A stretch of DNA of 64,000 nucleotides from Bacteroidales bacterium. Its GTDB lineage: Bacteria > Bacteroidota > Bacteroidia > Bacteroidales > UBA10428. Each line of letters starts with the position of its first letter. Within the stretch, counting starts at the first letter, position 1. The stretch covers positions 1 to 64,000 of the forward strand of contig JAFGKY010000105.1 of NCBI GenBank assembly GCA_016928305.1, read 5' to 3'. The position numbers were made by a program, and so were the translations under genes. Under the pieces are notes generated by a model. That model saw nothing but the letters and a program-made list of their open reading frames with translations. It was not told where the DNA came from and ran no database searches. Positions 18,668 to 26,562 of this stretch are shown here, one piece after another.

Positions 18668-19213
18668 ATGAAACATTTAATTAATATTTTATTGGCGTTG
18701 CTGCTGGTTTTCACATGCAATGATGCTTTTACCCAGAACCGAAAAAAGCTGCATGAACCTGCCGGTCGGGGAGAACTTGAAACCGTGAAAAATGTAATTG
18801 AGAAAGGAGGCAATGTTGATAGTAGAGATATTGCCGATCAGACTGCCTTGATGTGGGCGGCCGAATCCGGGAGCCTGGAAGTGGTTAAGTATTTAGTTGA
18901 AAAAGGTGCTAATGTGAATGCAGTTTCCGGTGACGCGGGCAGGGGTACGGCATTAATCTATGCAGCGGCTGCCAATCGGCTTGAAGTTGTGAAATATTTG
19001 TTGGAAAACCGAGCAAATATCAACCTAACAACTCCTTACCAGCATGAGACCGCACTTTTATGGGCGGTGGCAATGGGGCATGCAGATGTTGTGAAATTAT
19101 TGCTGGAAAAGGGTGCGGATGAGAATATAAAGAACCGCGACGGACAAACAGTTCTGGAAGTTGCAAAACAACTGAATAAGGAGGATATGGTGAAATTGCT
19201 GGAAGGAGAATAA
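18668..19213 (+). CDS. exported ankyrin-repeat protein
   Basis: A 181-residue protein. A signal peptide (MKHLINILLALLLVFTC, up to about residue 24) is followed by four ankyrin repeats. Their consensus phrases are clear: TALMWAAESGSLEVVKYLVEKGANVN, then ALIYAAAANRLEVVKYLLENRANIN, then ALLWAVAMGHADVVKLLLEKGADEN, with a partial repeat at each end. Ankyrin repeats bind proteins; the signal peptide puts this one in the periplasm. A cysteine at residue 17 could be read as a lipobox (LLVFTC), which would make it a lipoprotein; this is uncertain. The ATG at 18668 is preferred to a TTG two codons upstream. It sits alone among repeats. Confidence 0.85.
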   Translation: MKHLINILLALLLVFTCNDAFTQNRKKLHEPAGRGELETVKNVIEKGGNVDSRDIADQTALMWAAESGSLEVVKYLVEKGANVNAVSGDAGRGTALIYAAAANRLEVVKYLLENRANINLTTPYQHETALLWAVAMGHADVVKLLLEKGADENIKNRDGQTVLEVAKQLNKEDMVKLLEGE

Positions 19214-19253
19214 GCCAGGAAATTACGGCATTTGCAGTGCAACCGCGGATCGA

Positions 19254-19281
19254 CAGTGAACAGTGAACAGTGAACAGTGAA
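19254..19281. repeat. 7-bp tandem repeat (CAGTGAA x4)
   Basis: Four perfect head-to-tail copies of the heptamer CAGTGAA. It has the same unit length as the TAACTTC array at 2213-2247. Non-coding; it lies 40 bases after the ankyrin gene. Confidence 0.9.
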
Positions 19282-19398
19282 AACTGACTACCGGATCACC
19301 TGCCGAAGGCATGACAGGAGTAATGAAAAGTCTCAATACTGAATTATACAACATAGGATTATGGGTACAAGCTAAAAACTTGTACCACTGATAGTTTT

Positions 19399-19515
19399 GA
19401 TCCCGGAGGGATCACATGTGTATAGAAATTTGTGTAAACATAACATACGACCCCGGATAGGGTCGCATATCCTCCCGCCGAACATCTTCTATAAACATAC
19501 AAATCCTCCGGATTT
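19399..19515. repeat. cluster of three ordered palindromes
   Basis: Three hairpins, each with 6-bp arms of different sequence: GATCCC/GGGATC (19399-19413), CGACCC/GGGTCG (19448-19465) and AAATCC/GGATTT (19501-19515). They are spaced about 50 bases apart. The first two are followed at similar distances by a TATAGAAA- or TATAAAC-like segment. The arms differ but the architecture repeats. Similar hairpin arrays occur between genes in other Bacteroidota (from memory, not checked). Confidence 0.65.
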
Positions 19516-19593
19516 GAATACATAAAACCAAAAGAAGACCCCCCCGAGAGATCGGGGAAGTCTGACAGCAGTGTGTGTGCTACCGGGCTGCAA

Positions 19594-19609
19594 CTCTGTC
19601 AGTGGTCGG
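19594..19609. repeat. 16-bp dispersed repeat, copy 2
   Basis: Second copy of CTCTGTCAGTGGTCGG (first at 18213-18228). It lies just upstream of the vapB promoter. Upstream of it, a C-rich segment after AAAGAAGA near 19528-19541 is echoed at 20350-20362. Confidence 0.7.
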
Positions 19610-19659
19610 TTTTGAACTCTGACAATGTTAATCCCTAAAACATATTTTCTTATTTTATT

Positions 19660-19693
19660 ATCGTATATTTGCATCGTATATTATAATCGTAAT
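19660..19693 (+). promoter_or_regulatory. vapBC promoter with repeated possible operator
   Basis: TATATTTG at 19664-19671 fits the -7 box TAnnTTTG, 26 bases before the vapB ATG. ATCGTATAT occurs at 19660-19668 and 19673-19681, 13 bases apart, with a partial copy (ATCGTAAT) at 19686-19693. Direct repeats over the promoter of a toxin-antitoxin pair suggest an antitoxin-binding operator (inference). Confidence 0.55.
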
Positions 19694-19696
19694 GCT

Positions 19697-19912
19697 ATGA
19701 AAATAACAGCCATAATACCGGATGACATCATACATGACGTGCAGGAACATACGGGGGGAAAAAATATTACTGACAGCCTGATCAAAGCCCTTAATGACTG
19801 GCTGTATATGAAAAGAATCGAAAAACTCAACAGGGAATTGAAAAACGAACCCCTGCAATTCAAGGAAGGCTTTTCAGCCGAATATGTCCGTAAATTAAAC
19901 AAAAGGATATGA
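19697..19912 (+). CDS. vapB: VapB-like antitoxin
   Basis: A 71-residue protein. The N-terminus (MKITAIIPDDIIHDVQEHTGG) has the ribbon-helix-helix look of DUF2191/VapB antitoxins. The C-terminal part is charged and likely disordered until toxin-bound. The start at 19697 was chosen over a TTG at 19625 because the -7 box lies between them and the longer form would add an unrelated hydrophobic leader. It overlaps vapC by 4 bases (ATGA), typical of coupled antitoxin-toxin genes. It probably represses its own promoter. Confidence 0.8.
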   Translation: MKITAIIPDDIIHDVQEHTGGKNITDSLIKALNDWLYMKRIEKLNRELKNEPLQFKEGFSAEYVRKLNKRI

Positions 19913-20292
19913 TACTGGTTGATACAAGTGTCTGGATTGAATTTTTAAAACAAAATTCGATTTTTGCATATGAAGTTGAGGTGTTGTTGAAGAAACGAAT
20001 GGTAGTTGCCTTTGAACCGGTCTTTGCGGAATTATTGTTCGGGGCAAGAAACGACAAAGAAAGGAATAAAATATTATCATACTGGAAAATCCTTCCCAGG
20101 ATAGATTTTTCAGCAGGCTGCCTGTTGGATGCTGTTGATTTAGCCAACAGGAGTAATTTTCATAAACAGGGTATCGGCCTGATTGATGCAGCCATCATCA
20201 GGGCAACCAAAAAGAATCATTATAAAATCTGGACACTGGACAACAAGCTCCTGAAGGGAATGGAAAAACAGTATTTATATCCAGGTGAATGA
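19909..20292 (+). CDS. vapC: VapC-like PIN-domain toxin ribonuclease
   Basis: A 127-residue PIN domain. All four acidic residues of the metal site can be seen: Asp5 (LVDTSVW), Glu41 (FAELLFG), Asp93 (GLIDAAI) and Asp111 (TLDNKL). VapC toxins cleave specific RNAs, often tRNA or rRNA, when not held by VapB. The complete active site suggests the toxin is functional. The gene is translationally coupled to vapB and lies in the repeat-rich accessory stretch. Confidence 0.9.
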   Translation: MILVDTSVWIEFLKQNSIFAYEVEVLLKKRMVVAFEPVFAELLFGARNDKERNKILSYWKILPRIDFSAGCLLDAVDLANRSNFHKQGIGLIDAAIIRATKKNHYKIWTLDNKLLKGMEKQYLYPGE

Positions 20293-20322
20293 GAATAAAT
20301 CATTGGACGCCGGAAATGGGTT

Positions 20323-20353
20323 TAAAAACAGAGTGGGAATGAGAATGAGGAAA
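20323..20353. repeat. GAATGA-type repeat, second locus
   Basis: TAAAAACAGAG-T-GGGAATGAGAATGAGGAAA matches 18117-18152 except for one base (T for C) and the loss of one GAATGA hexamer. A C-rich run follows at 20358-20362, as near 19533-19541. The two loci flank the ankyrin and vapBC genes. Confidence 0.7.
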
Positions 20354-20436
20354 GAAGACCCCCCATTGCTAATTGGATTGAACCCCCAATTCCCCAACCT
20401 AATAGAGAATACACTCAGTTATTGTTTACCGTTTTC

Positions 20437-21363
20437 TTACTGTTCCAGCTTATAATCCTCAAGTCTCCCCAACGCATTGATATCATCACCGTTCAGTGCT
20501 ATAAGCCGGAATGAGATGGTCTTGTCAGCCTTCACATCAACAATGACAAAATTATCCCGTACCTCACCTCCCATACCGCTCGCAATGAGGGTGATGTTAT
20601 CGTAATGATGGTACATATATTCATTGCCGTTATTGAAAGCACCAACATCACCTGCAAACATGAATACTGGATTGTTCAGAGAATGAAAAAGAGGCTCCAC
20701 TTCACCCCAGAAGTTGATACTGTCATCCCTTAAGGCCAGCGAGTTTGGCAATACCTTTTTGTACAGGTTATCCGGTGACCACCATAATACCTGGTGCATG
20801 AAAACAAATATATTGTCTGTCTTGCCGGTGTTATTTTGCAATTCATCCTTAAGAAACTGCAACTGCTCGTGTCTGATGTTCCAGCCGTCAAGGTTGGGAT
20901 CAAGTATGATAAACAGGTCATTATTATAAATAAAGCTGTAGTATGTATCACCGTAACGCGATTCATATAATTCCCGGTTTGACATATCATGATTGCCGAC
21001 TGCAAAATACACAGGTATACCCAGTTCTTCAGCATCCCTGTCAATTTCATCCCAGTTGGCTGCCGTTCCCGAGATAACAATGTCTCCCGTAAAAACACCA
21101 AGTTCAATCAGGGTATCCTGCCTGATCAGGTCAAATTTTTTCCTGAAGGGAGGATGAACGCCGATGTTGTCCACCCCCGGTTTACCATATGTATGGCCTG
21201 CAACGAAAAAAGAATATAGATCCGATTGATCGGTTGTTTTCGTATCTGTATTTATATTGCAACCGGCAACCGTATAAACCAGAGCGCCAATAATGCACAG
21301 TTTGATTTTCCAATCCACGGAATTACAGATTTTTAAATTTAACTGATAGAATAGCCTGTTCAA
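20437..21363 (-). CDS. calcineurin-like metallophosphoesterase lipoprotein
   Basis: A 308-residue protein with a late-positioned lipobox (VYTVAGC, Cys35) after an N-terminal hydrophobic segment. The metallophosphoesterase core keeps FTGD (Asp94), GNHD (124-126) and FMHQ. The first motif, normally DxH, reads AGH (Ala55-Gly56-His57), and the last, normally GHxH, reads GDVG. Some metal ligands are therefore absent or changed, and catalysis may be altered. The start overlaps the upstream CotH-lipoprotein gene by 4 bases, so translation is coupled. The two are probably exported to the same side of the membrane. Confidence 0.8.
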   Translation of the reverse strand: MNRLFYQLNLKICNSVDWKIKLCIIGALVYTVAGCNINTDTKTTDQSDLYSFFVAGHTYGKPGVDNIGVHPPFRKKFDLIRQDTLIELGVFTGDIVISGTAANWDEIDRDAEELGIPVYFAVGNHDMSNRELYESRYGDTYYSFIYNNDLFIILDPNLDGWNIRHEQLQFLKDELQNNTGKTDNIFVFMHQVLWWSPDNLYKKVLPNSLALRDDSINFWGEVEPLFHSLNNPVFMFAGDVGAFNNGNEYMYHHYDNITLIASGMGGEVRDNFVIVDVKADKTISFRLIALNGDDINALGRLEDYKLEQ

Positions 21364-24359
21364 TAAAACAAATCAGCGACATTTTTTGCTTTTCCTTTCT
21401 TGCTGTCACCTTCATCGATCCACACCGACCCTTTTTCAATAAGTGCGAAAACGGACAAGTCCTTTAATACCACCTGATTCGTTTTTATAACAGCTGAACC
21501 TCTGAACTCCGATTTTTTGTTGAAAGCTACAAGGCCGTATTTTGATGCTGTAACCGATGAGTTTTTTATATCAACCAATGAGTTATCTTTTGAGGCTATT
21601 CCGACATTTACATTGGCTACATAGACGTTCTCTACAATAAGGTTCGAATGTTCACCCCCGCTAATCCCTTTGTCTTTTGCATTTTTAACTGAACAGTTGC
21701 GAATAGTAATATTGCTTCCGGAGAAATCAACCGCATCATTTTTAATGTTTTCAAAGTTTGATAATTCAACAATGCCATTCGAAAAATCCGAATCAAAGGC
21801 ATCACTGAAAATATTATTGAAAAAGCAATTCTTCATTGAGAATTCAGATCGTATTATGTTTAAACCGTCCTCGCTCAGGTTGTTGATAAAATTTACATGT
21901 TGCAGTTCTATATTGGTTTCATAAAAGGTAACAGCTCCCGTATAATTCCATCCTTTATAATCTAGTGCTCCAAGCTGATCGAATGTCACGTACCGCAATA
22001 CAGACTTCTCTTTTGCCTGAAGCACGATAAATCCCATGGACGTACCGTCAACGGATCGTATGGTTATTTTGTTATCAGAGGTGCCCATAGCTATTACCGG
22101 CGAATAGGAAAGGAAAAATGATTGATTGATGAAATTCAAATCGGCCCCTGCCCTGATATCACATTCATATCCTTCAGGAATAACAATCGGTTCCGTGAAT
22201 TCATGGTAACCTTCCGGAATAATGATTTTCCTGCCCGAGTTATATTTTGCAATAAATCCCGAGGACCTGGATTTCTTTATGATATCAGCCCTCGGTGAGT
22301 AGGCCACCGGATATTTCCATTTGTAAATATCCATCGTATAGATCTCAGCAAAAGGACTGCAGGTATAAATCAGAGCCTTGCTGTTTGCCGGTACATCAAT
22401 ATCACGTTTGTTTACTTCAGTTTTAATTGACCTCACGGTATACTGTTGCGGAAGGAAGTGCCTTCTGTCATCCATATCAACGTATCCGATGACATTCACA
22501 TCCACAGTATGGTTGTTTACAACCTTTACCGCAAAGCGAAGGCTATCCTGCTTCCCCTGACAATAGGCACGTATATAATACGGAGGTGCTTCCGGTGATG
22601 GAATAACATCATATGTGCCAAGCTTAAAATCGGTTTTCAATCCGTGAGTGGGATCATCTTTAATCAGCGCATCCATTTTTTTGTTCAGCACAACCCGAAT
22701 TTTGTAAGCATTATTCAACAAAAACGAATCTTTATATTCATAGTAAAAGAATTCTTCTCTTAATAAAGCTTCATTCTTTGCAATCTCCTGTTCTGCATCC
22801 TTGAGAAATTGCCTTATATAGGTTTCGTCGGAATATTTTTTCAGGTATTGATAATACAGTTTTCTGAATTTTTTATCCAGGAAATACTGATGCATAAGAT
22901 TGCTCTGGATGGACACCACTTCTTTCGGGCTGTAAAAGTTACCGATGAAAGCGCGCCAGGTTGAATCATTTACGCCGTCGCTATCATAGCAGTCAAAGGC
23001 AATCGGCTCAAGTGTGCATGTTATCGGGTTAAAATAAAACCGTTGATTATGCCATGCCAGTCCGTGATATCCCTTGGTGACATCAATCAATGCCATATAG
23101 CGGGCCAGTTTATCAACATCAAAAATGTCCTCCAGGGGATATCCCCATTCTTTATGCATTAGCATCAGGTTTTGTGCATTTTCAAATTGCATAAGCAGGG
23201 ATAGGATTTCGGAGGTACGGTTGATTTTAAAAGGAATAATATTGCTCGCTTCAAAAGTCGGAATATTAATGAATCGGTCCGAATGCAGGTTAAGCCGGTT
23301 GTAATACCAGAATGGTTCTTCGGTGAATTTTACAATTGGACCTTCCCTGCGATCATTGTATTCAATCAGGTATTTATCAAAGTGTTCCTCATAAGCGTAT
23401 ATACCCATATCCTGTCCGTTCAGCTCAATATTAACAAAACCGTACCGGGTTGTCAGCACGTCTTCTTTCTTAAATAGTTGATGCGACAGCCACTCATCAA
23501 TGAATGACCTGCTTTCGGGAGTCTGGACAGAAAATGTCTTCATTCCCTTCCAGGAGTAATCCGATTTCAGTTTTATCCGGAAAGACCATTTATCTCCCCG
23601 TAAATGGTCGAGCCAGTCACCTTTGAGTCGTATGCTGCCTTTCAGGGTATCATCCAGGTATATAAACACGGCTTTGACGTAATCGCCATCATCGGTTTCC
23701 AGCACCCCTTTTGCAAGCGCTTCTTCCCTTTTCTTCTTCAATCTTATCCATGATAAAGAATCAACCTGTATTCTGAGCAACATATCCGGTGAAATATCCC
23801 GTTTCAGGGGAGGTGTTCTTTCAAATGAAAAATCATCGACATACCCGCCCGTTTCACTTGCATTCCATACAAATAACCTCAGTCTTCCGTTGTGCAAATT
23901 ACCGGGCGCCCTTACTTTCATACCGATCTTTTTCCAGCCGGTTGAGTCGGTTTCAATGACATTTTTGGAAACCTGATAATATATGTTGCCGCTGTCACTG
24001 AATACAAGCAAGGGAGTAAATCCATAGCACCAGAAATCAGCCTGAATGATTTCACCTCTTTTTATTTGATCGACATCAATGGTAAATCCATATGGCTGTT
24101 CTTTAGTGACCTTCAGCGAATACTTACCCGAATGGGCTATGGAATCCGAACGGCGACCAGCCAGATCAAGCCTATGGACACTGTCGTTGGAGAGCAGGTA
24201 TATGCCATCTTCAGATATTACTTCTGCATCCGATTTTACAGACGAGATTCCTTGAACAGCTGAGATATTGAACGGCTGTTGTTGTCTATCATCCTGATTA
24301 CAGCTGACAACAAGGAGAATGGACAAAACCAAAAGCAGATATGGAAATATGGATTTCAT
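21360..24359 (-). CDS. CotH-kinase-like / parallel beta-helix lipoprotein
   Basis: A 999-residue lipoprotein (LLVVSC, Cys20). Residues of about 70-180 form a jelly-roll-like, carbohydrate-binding-type module. A CotH-like region, about 205-590, carries SIRLKGDWLDH, KWSFRIKLK, a DMGIYAYEEHF segment, and LEPIAFDCYDSDG, which parallels the WD-type motif of CotH kinases. From about 700 to 960 there are right-handed beta-helix repeats (NCFFNNIFSDAFD, NITIRNCSVKNAKDKGISGG). CotH proteins of spore-formers are atypical secreted protein kinases; the role in non-sporulating Bacteroidota is unknown. It shares an operon with the downstream metallophosphoesterase gene. Confidence 0.82.
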   Translation of the reverse strand: MKSIFPYLLLVLSILLVVSCNQDDRQQQPFNISAVQGISSVKSDAEVISEDGIYLLSNDSVHRLDLAGRRSDSIAHSGKYSLKVTKEQPYGFTIDVDQIKRGEIIQADFWCYGFTPLLVFSDSGNIYYQVSKNVIETDSTGWKKIGMKVRAPGNLHNGRLRLFVWNASETGGYVDDFSFERTPPLKRDISPDMLLRIQVDSLSWIRLKKKREEALAKGVLETDDGDYVKAVFIYLDDTLKGSIRLKGDWLDHLRGDKWSFRIKLKSDYSWKGMKTFSVQTPESRSFIDEWLSHQLFKKEDVLTTRYGFVNIELNGQDMGIYAYEEHFDKYLIEYNDRREGPIVKFTEEPFWYYNRLNLHSDRFINIPTFEASNIIPFKINRTSEILSLLMQFENAQNLMLMHKEWGYPLEDIFDVDKLARYMALIDVTKGYHGLAWHNQRFYFNPITCTLEPIAFDCYDSDGVNDSTWRAFIGNFYSPKEVVSIQSNLMHQYFLDKKFRKLYYQYLKKYSDETYIRQFLKDAEQEIAKNEALLREEFFYYEYKDSFLLNNAYKIRVVLNKKMDALIKDDPTHGLKTDFKLGTYDVIPSPEAPPYYIRAYCQGKQDSLRFAVKVVNNHTVDVNVIGYVDMDDRRHFLPQQYTVRSIKTEVNKRDIDVPANSKALIYTCSPFAEIYTMDIYKWKYPVAYSPRADIIKKSRSSGFIAKYNSGRKIIIPEGYHEFTEPIVIPEGYECDIRAGADLNFINQSFFLSYSPVIAMGTSDNKITIRSVDGTSMGFIVLQAKEKSVLRYVTFDQLGALDYKGWNYTGAVTFYETNIELQHVNFINNLSEDGLNIIRSEFSMKNCFFNNIFSDAFDSDFSNGIVELSNFENIKNDAVDFSGSNITIRNCSVKNAKDKGISGGEHSNLIVENVYVANVNVGIASKDNSLVDIKNSSVTASKYGLVAFNKKSEFRGSAVIKTNQVVLKDLSVFALIEKGSVWIDEGDSKKGKAKNVADLFY

Positions 24360-24693
24360 TTATGTTTTGGGGTAAATATATTAAAAAAAGAAATACCTGA
24401 AGATTAGGAAGCCTTGGTTATGTATGGTTTTGAATACGTGCAGGTCAACTATGCAACTATCCATCATCCCTTTGTCTGCGGTAAAAATATCGCATGGGCA
24501 TCAGCATGAATATCCACGATAGCTGATGCATGAAATGTTGGGCCATGTGAAAAAAAATGAAACGAATTTAGGATTAATTAAAACATTTCCTTTCACAGGT
24601 CTAAAACTTTATTTTTCTTAGCTTTGATCACTTATTTACAAATACATACTCAGCTCTCCACATCATTATTAAAATTTCAAAAACATAAGTACT
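24360..24693. other. divergent intergenic region with palindrome and promoter
   Basis: No gene. It holds an 8-bp perfect inverted repeat GCATCAGC/GCTGATGC (24498-24505 and 24532-24539, 26-base spacing), which could be a regulator site, and a -7 box at 24619-24626 for the GH28 gene. Confidence 0.55.
24619..24626 (+). promoter_or_regulatory. -7 box of the GH28 gene
   Basis: TAGCTTTG matches TAnnTTTG exactly, 68 bases before the ATG at 24694. No perfect -33 TTTG was found 19-20 bases upstream. A leader of about 60 bases is implied. Confidence 0.5.
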
Positions 24694-26370
24694 ATGAAAA
24701 AAGACTACATCCTGTTGGTATTGTTGCTTCTTTCTGCTGCAATACTGAATTCACAACCGATCGAATTCCAGGAGCTGCCTTTTGATATGCCACCGGTAAC
24801 TGTTCCTGTTTTCAGGCCGGACACTTATAATATTGTTGATTATGGTGCCAAACCCGATGGTATTACATTGAATACCAACGCCATAGCCTCAGCCATTGAA
24901 GCCTGCAGCCATAACGGCGGAGGTGTGGTTACGGTACCATCCGGGATATGGCTGACCGGTCCCGTAAAATTAGACAACAATATTAACCTGTACCTTGAAA
25001 AGGGCGCATTGTTGCTTTTTACCCGGAATATAGACGATTACCCGTTGATCTTCGCTACCTATGAGGGATCAGAACGGGCACGCTGTACCTCACCCATATC
25101 GGGAAGCAACCTCGAGAATATTGCTATAACAGGGGAAGGAATTATTGATGGATCAGGTGATGCATGGAGACCGGTAAAAAAATCAAAATTAACCACCCGG
25201 CAATGGAATGAGCTTATAAATTCAGGCGGTGTAATAAATAAAGAGGGCAACATCTGGTATCCCAGTGAAAAATCATTGCGGGGAAATTCCCTGCCACATG
25301 ATGAATTTCAGTTAAGAAAAAGCCTGCAGGACTATGAAGATATAAAGGATGCACTTCGTCCCGTATTGTTGAGCCTGGTTAAATGCCGCAACGTCCTTAT
25401 CGATGGACCGACATTTCAGAATTCACCGGCCTGGAACCTGCATTCGCTGATGTGTGAAAGTATTGTTATCCGTAATGTTGACGTAAGAAATCCCTGGTAT
25501 GCGCAAAATGGCGATGGTCTTGACCTGGAATCATGCCGCTATGGTCGTATTGAAAACTGCAGGTTTGACGTGGGGGATGATGCGATCTGCATAAAATCGG
25601 GAAGGGATAAAGCAGGTCGTGAAAGAGGTATCCCAACCGAATGTATTGTCATTAATGATTGCATTGTCTATCATGGTCATGGTGGATTTGTCATCGGAAG
25701 CGAAATGTCAGGAGGAGTCCGGAATATATATGTTTCAAATTGCACCTTTATGGGTACGGACGTCGGATTGCGTTTTAAAAGCACAAGAGGAAGGGGGGGA
25801 ATGGTGGATAATATATATGCAACGCATATCAACATGACAGGTATCCCTGCACAGGCTATTTTATTTAATCTTTTTTACGGCGGAAGTGCCCCCATACCCG
25901 ATGAGGAAGACAAAACACCTGACAATCCGGTAAGCGTTATTCCACCCGTGTCGGAAGAAACACCTCAATTCCGGAATTTTTTCTTTACTGATATTACCTG
26001 TACAGGTGCCGGACAGGCTGTATTAATGAAGGGATTGCCGGAAATGAAAATCAGTAATATCCATTTGCAGGATGTCCGTATAGTTGCCGATAAGGGCATA
26101 AAATGCTCAGATATAGAAGAATCGAATTTTAAAGGTTTGGAGATCATAACGAAGAAAGGACCTGTATTTGATCTGTATAATTGTAACTCGGTTGTCATCG
26201 ATGCTGTGAAATACACTGACGGAACTGATGTGTTTGCCAATATCGGGGGGTCAGGTTCAGGTAATATTCAACTGGTAAACATTAACCTGTCAAAGTCAGA
26301 AAAAGGAGTTGTGACAGGTGATGAGGTCAGACCGGATGCTCTGAAACAATACGAGAAAAGTGACTGGTGA
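24694..26370 (+). CDS. glycoside hydrolase family 28 (polygalacturonase-like) enzyme
   Basis: A 558-residue exported enzyme with signal peptide (to about residue 20). The parallel beta-helix carries the GH28 catalytic set: NGDGLD (272-277, catalytic Asp in the N-x-D-type motif), DD at 295-296 (VGDDAICIKSG), HGHGG at 327-331 and RFK at 360-362. These correspond to the canonical NTD, DD, GHG and RxK motifs. The N-terminal YNIVDYGAKPDG is also typical. The expected action is hydrolysis of galacturonic acid linkages in pectin or rhamnogalacturonan. No pectin-lyase, SusCD or transport partner is adjacent, so the substrate is inferred only from family. Confidence 0.92.
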   Translation: MKKDYILLVLLLLSAAILNSQPIEFQELPFDMPPVTVPVFRPDTYNIVDYGAKPDGITLNTNAIASAIEACSHNGGGVVTVPSGIWLTGPVKLDNNINLYLEKGALLLFTRNIDDYPLIFATYEGSERARCTSPISGSNLENIAITGEGIIDGSGDAWRPVKKSKLTTRQWNELINSGGVINKEGNIWYPSEKSLRGNSLPHDEFQLRKSLQDYEDIKDALRPVLLSLVKCRNVLIDGPTFQNSPAWNLHSLMCESIVIRNVDVRNPWYAQNGDGLDLESCRYGRIENCRFDVGDDAICIKSGRDKAGRERGIPTECIVINDCIVYHGHGGFVIGSEMSGGVRNIYVSNCTFMGTDVGLRFKSTRGRGGMVDNIYATHINMTGIPAQAILFNLFYGGSAPIPDEEDKTPDNPVSVIPPVSEETPQFRNFFFTDITCTGAGQAVLMKGLPEMKISNIHLQDVRIVADKGIKCSDIEESNFKGLEIITKKGPVFDLYNCNSVVIDAVKYTDGTDVFANIGGSGSGNIQLVNINLSKSEKGVVTGDEVRPDALKQYEKSDW

Positions 26371-26562
26371 CGGGTAGGAACTCTGAGCATAAGCGGAATG
26401 CTTGTTCAGGGGTGAGGCCTGGTCGATAAGTCATTGGTAGTTTCCATTCTGTTCACTAGGATCGTTACTCGCAATGACCTCTCTAGCCGGGCTTTTGCAA
26501 AGTATGCGACCAGACCGGTCAATTATGTTCTTTTGTTGGATTCTTATCAGCAGGAAATAATC

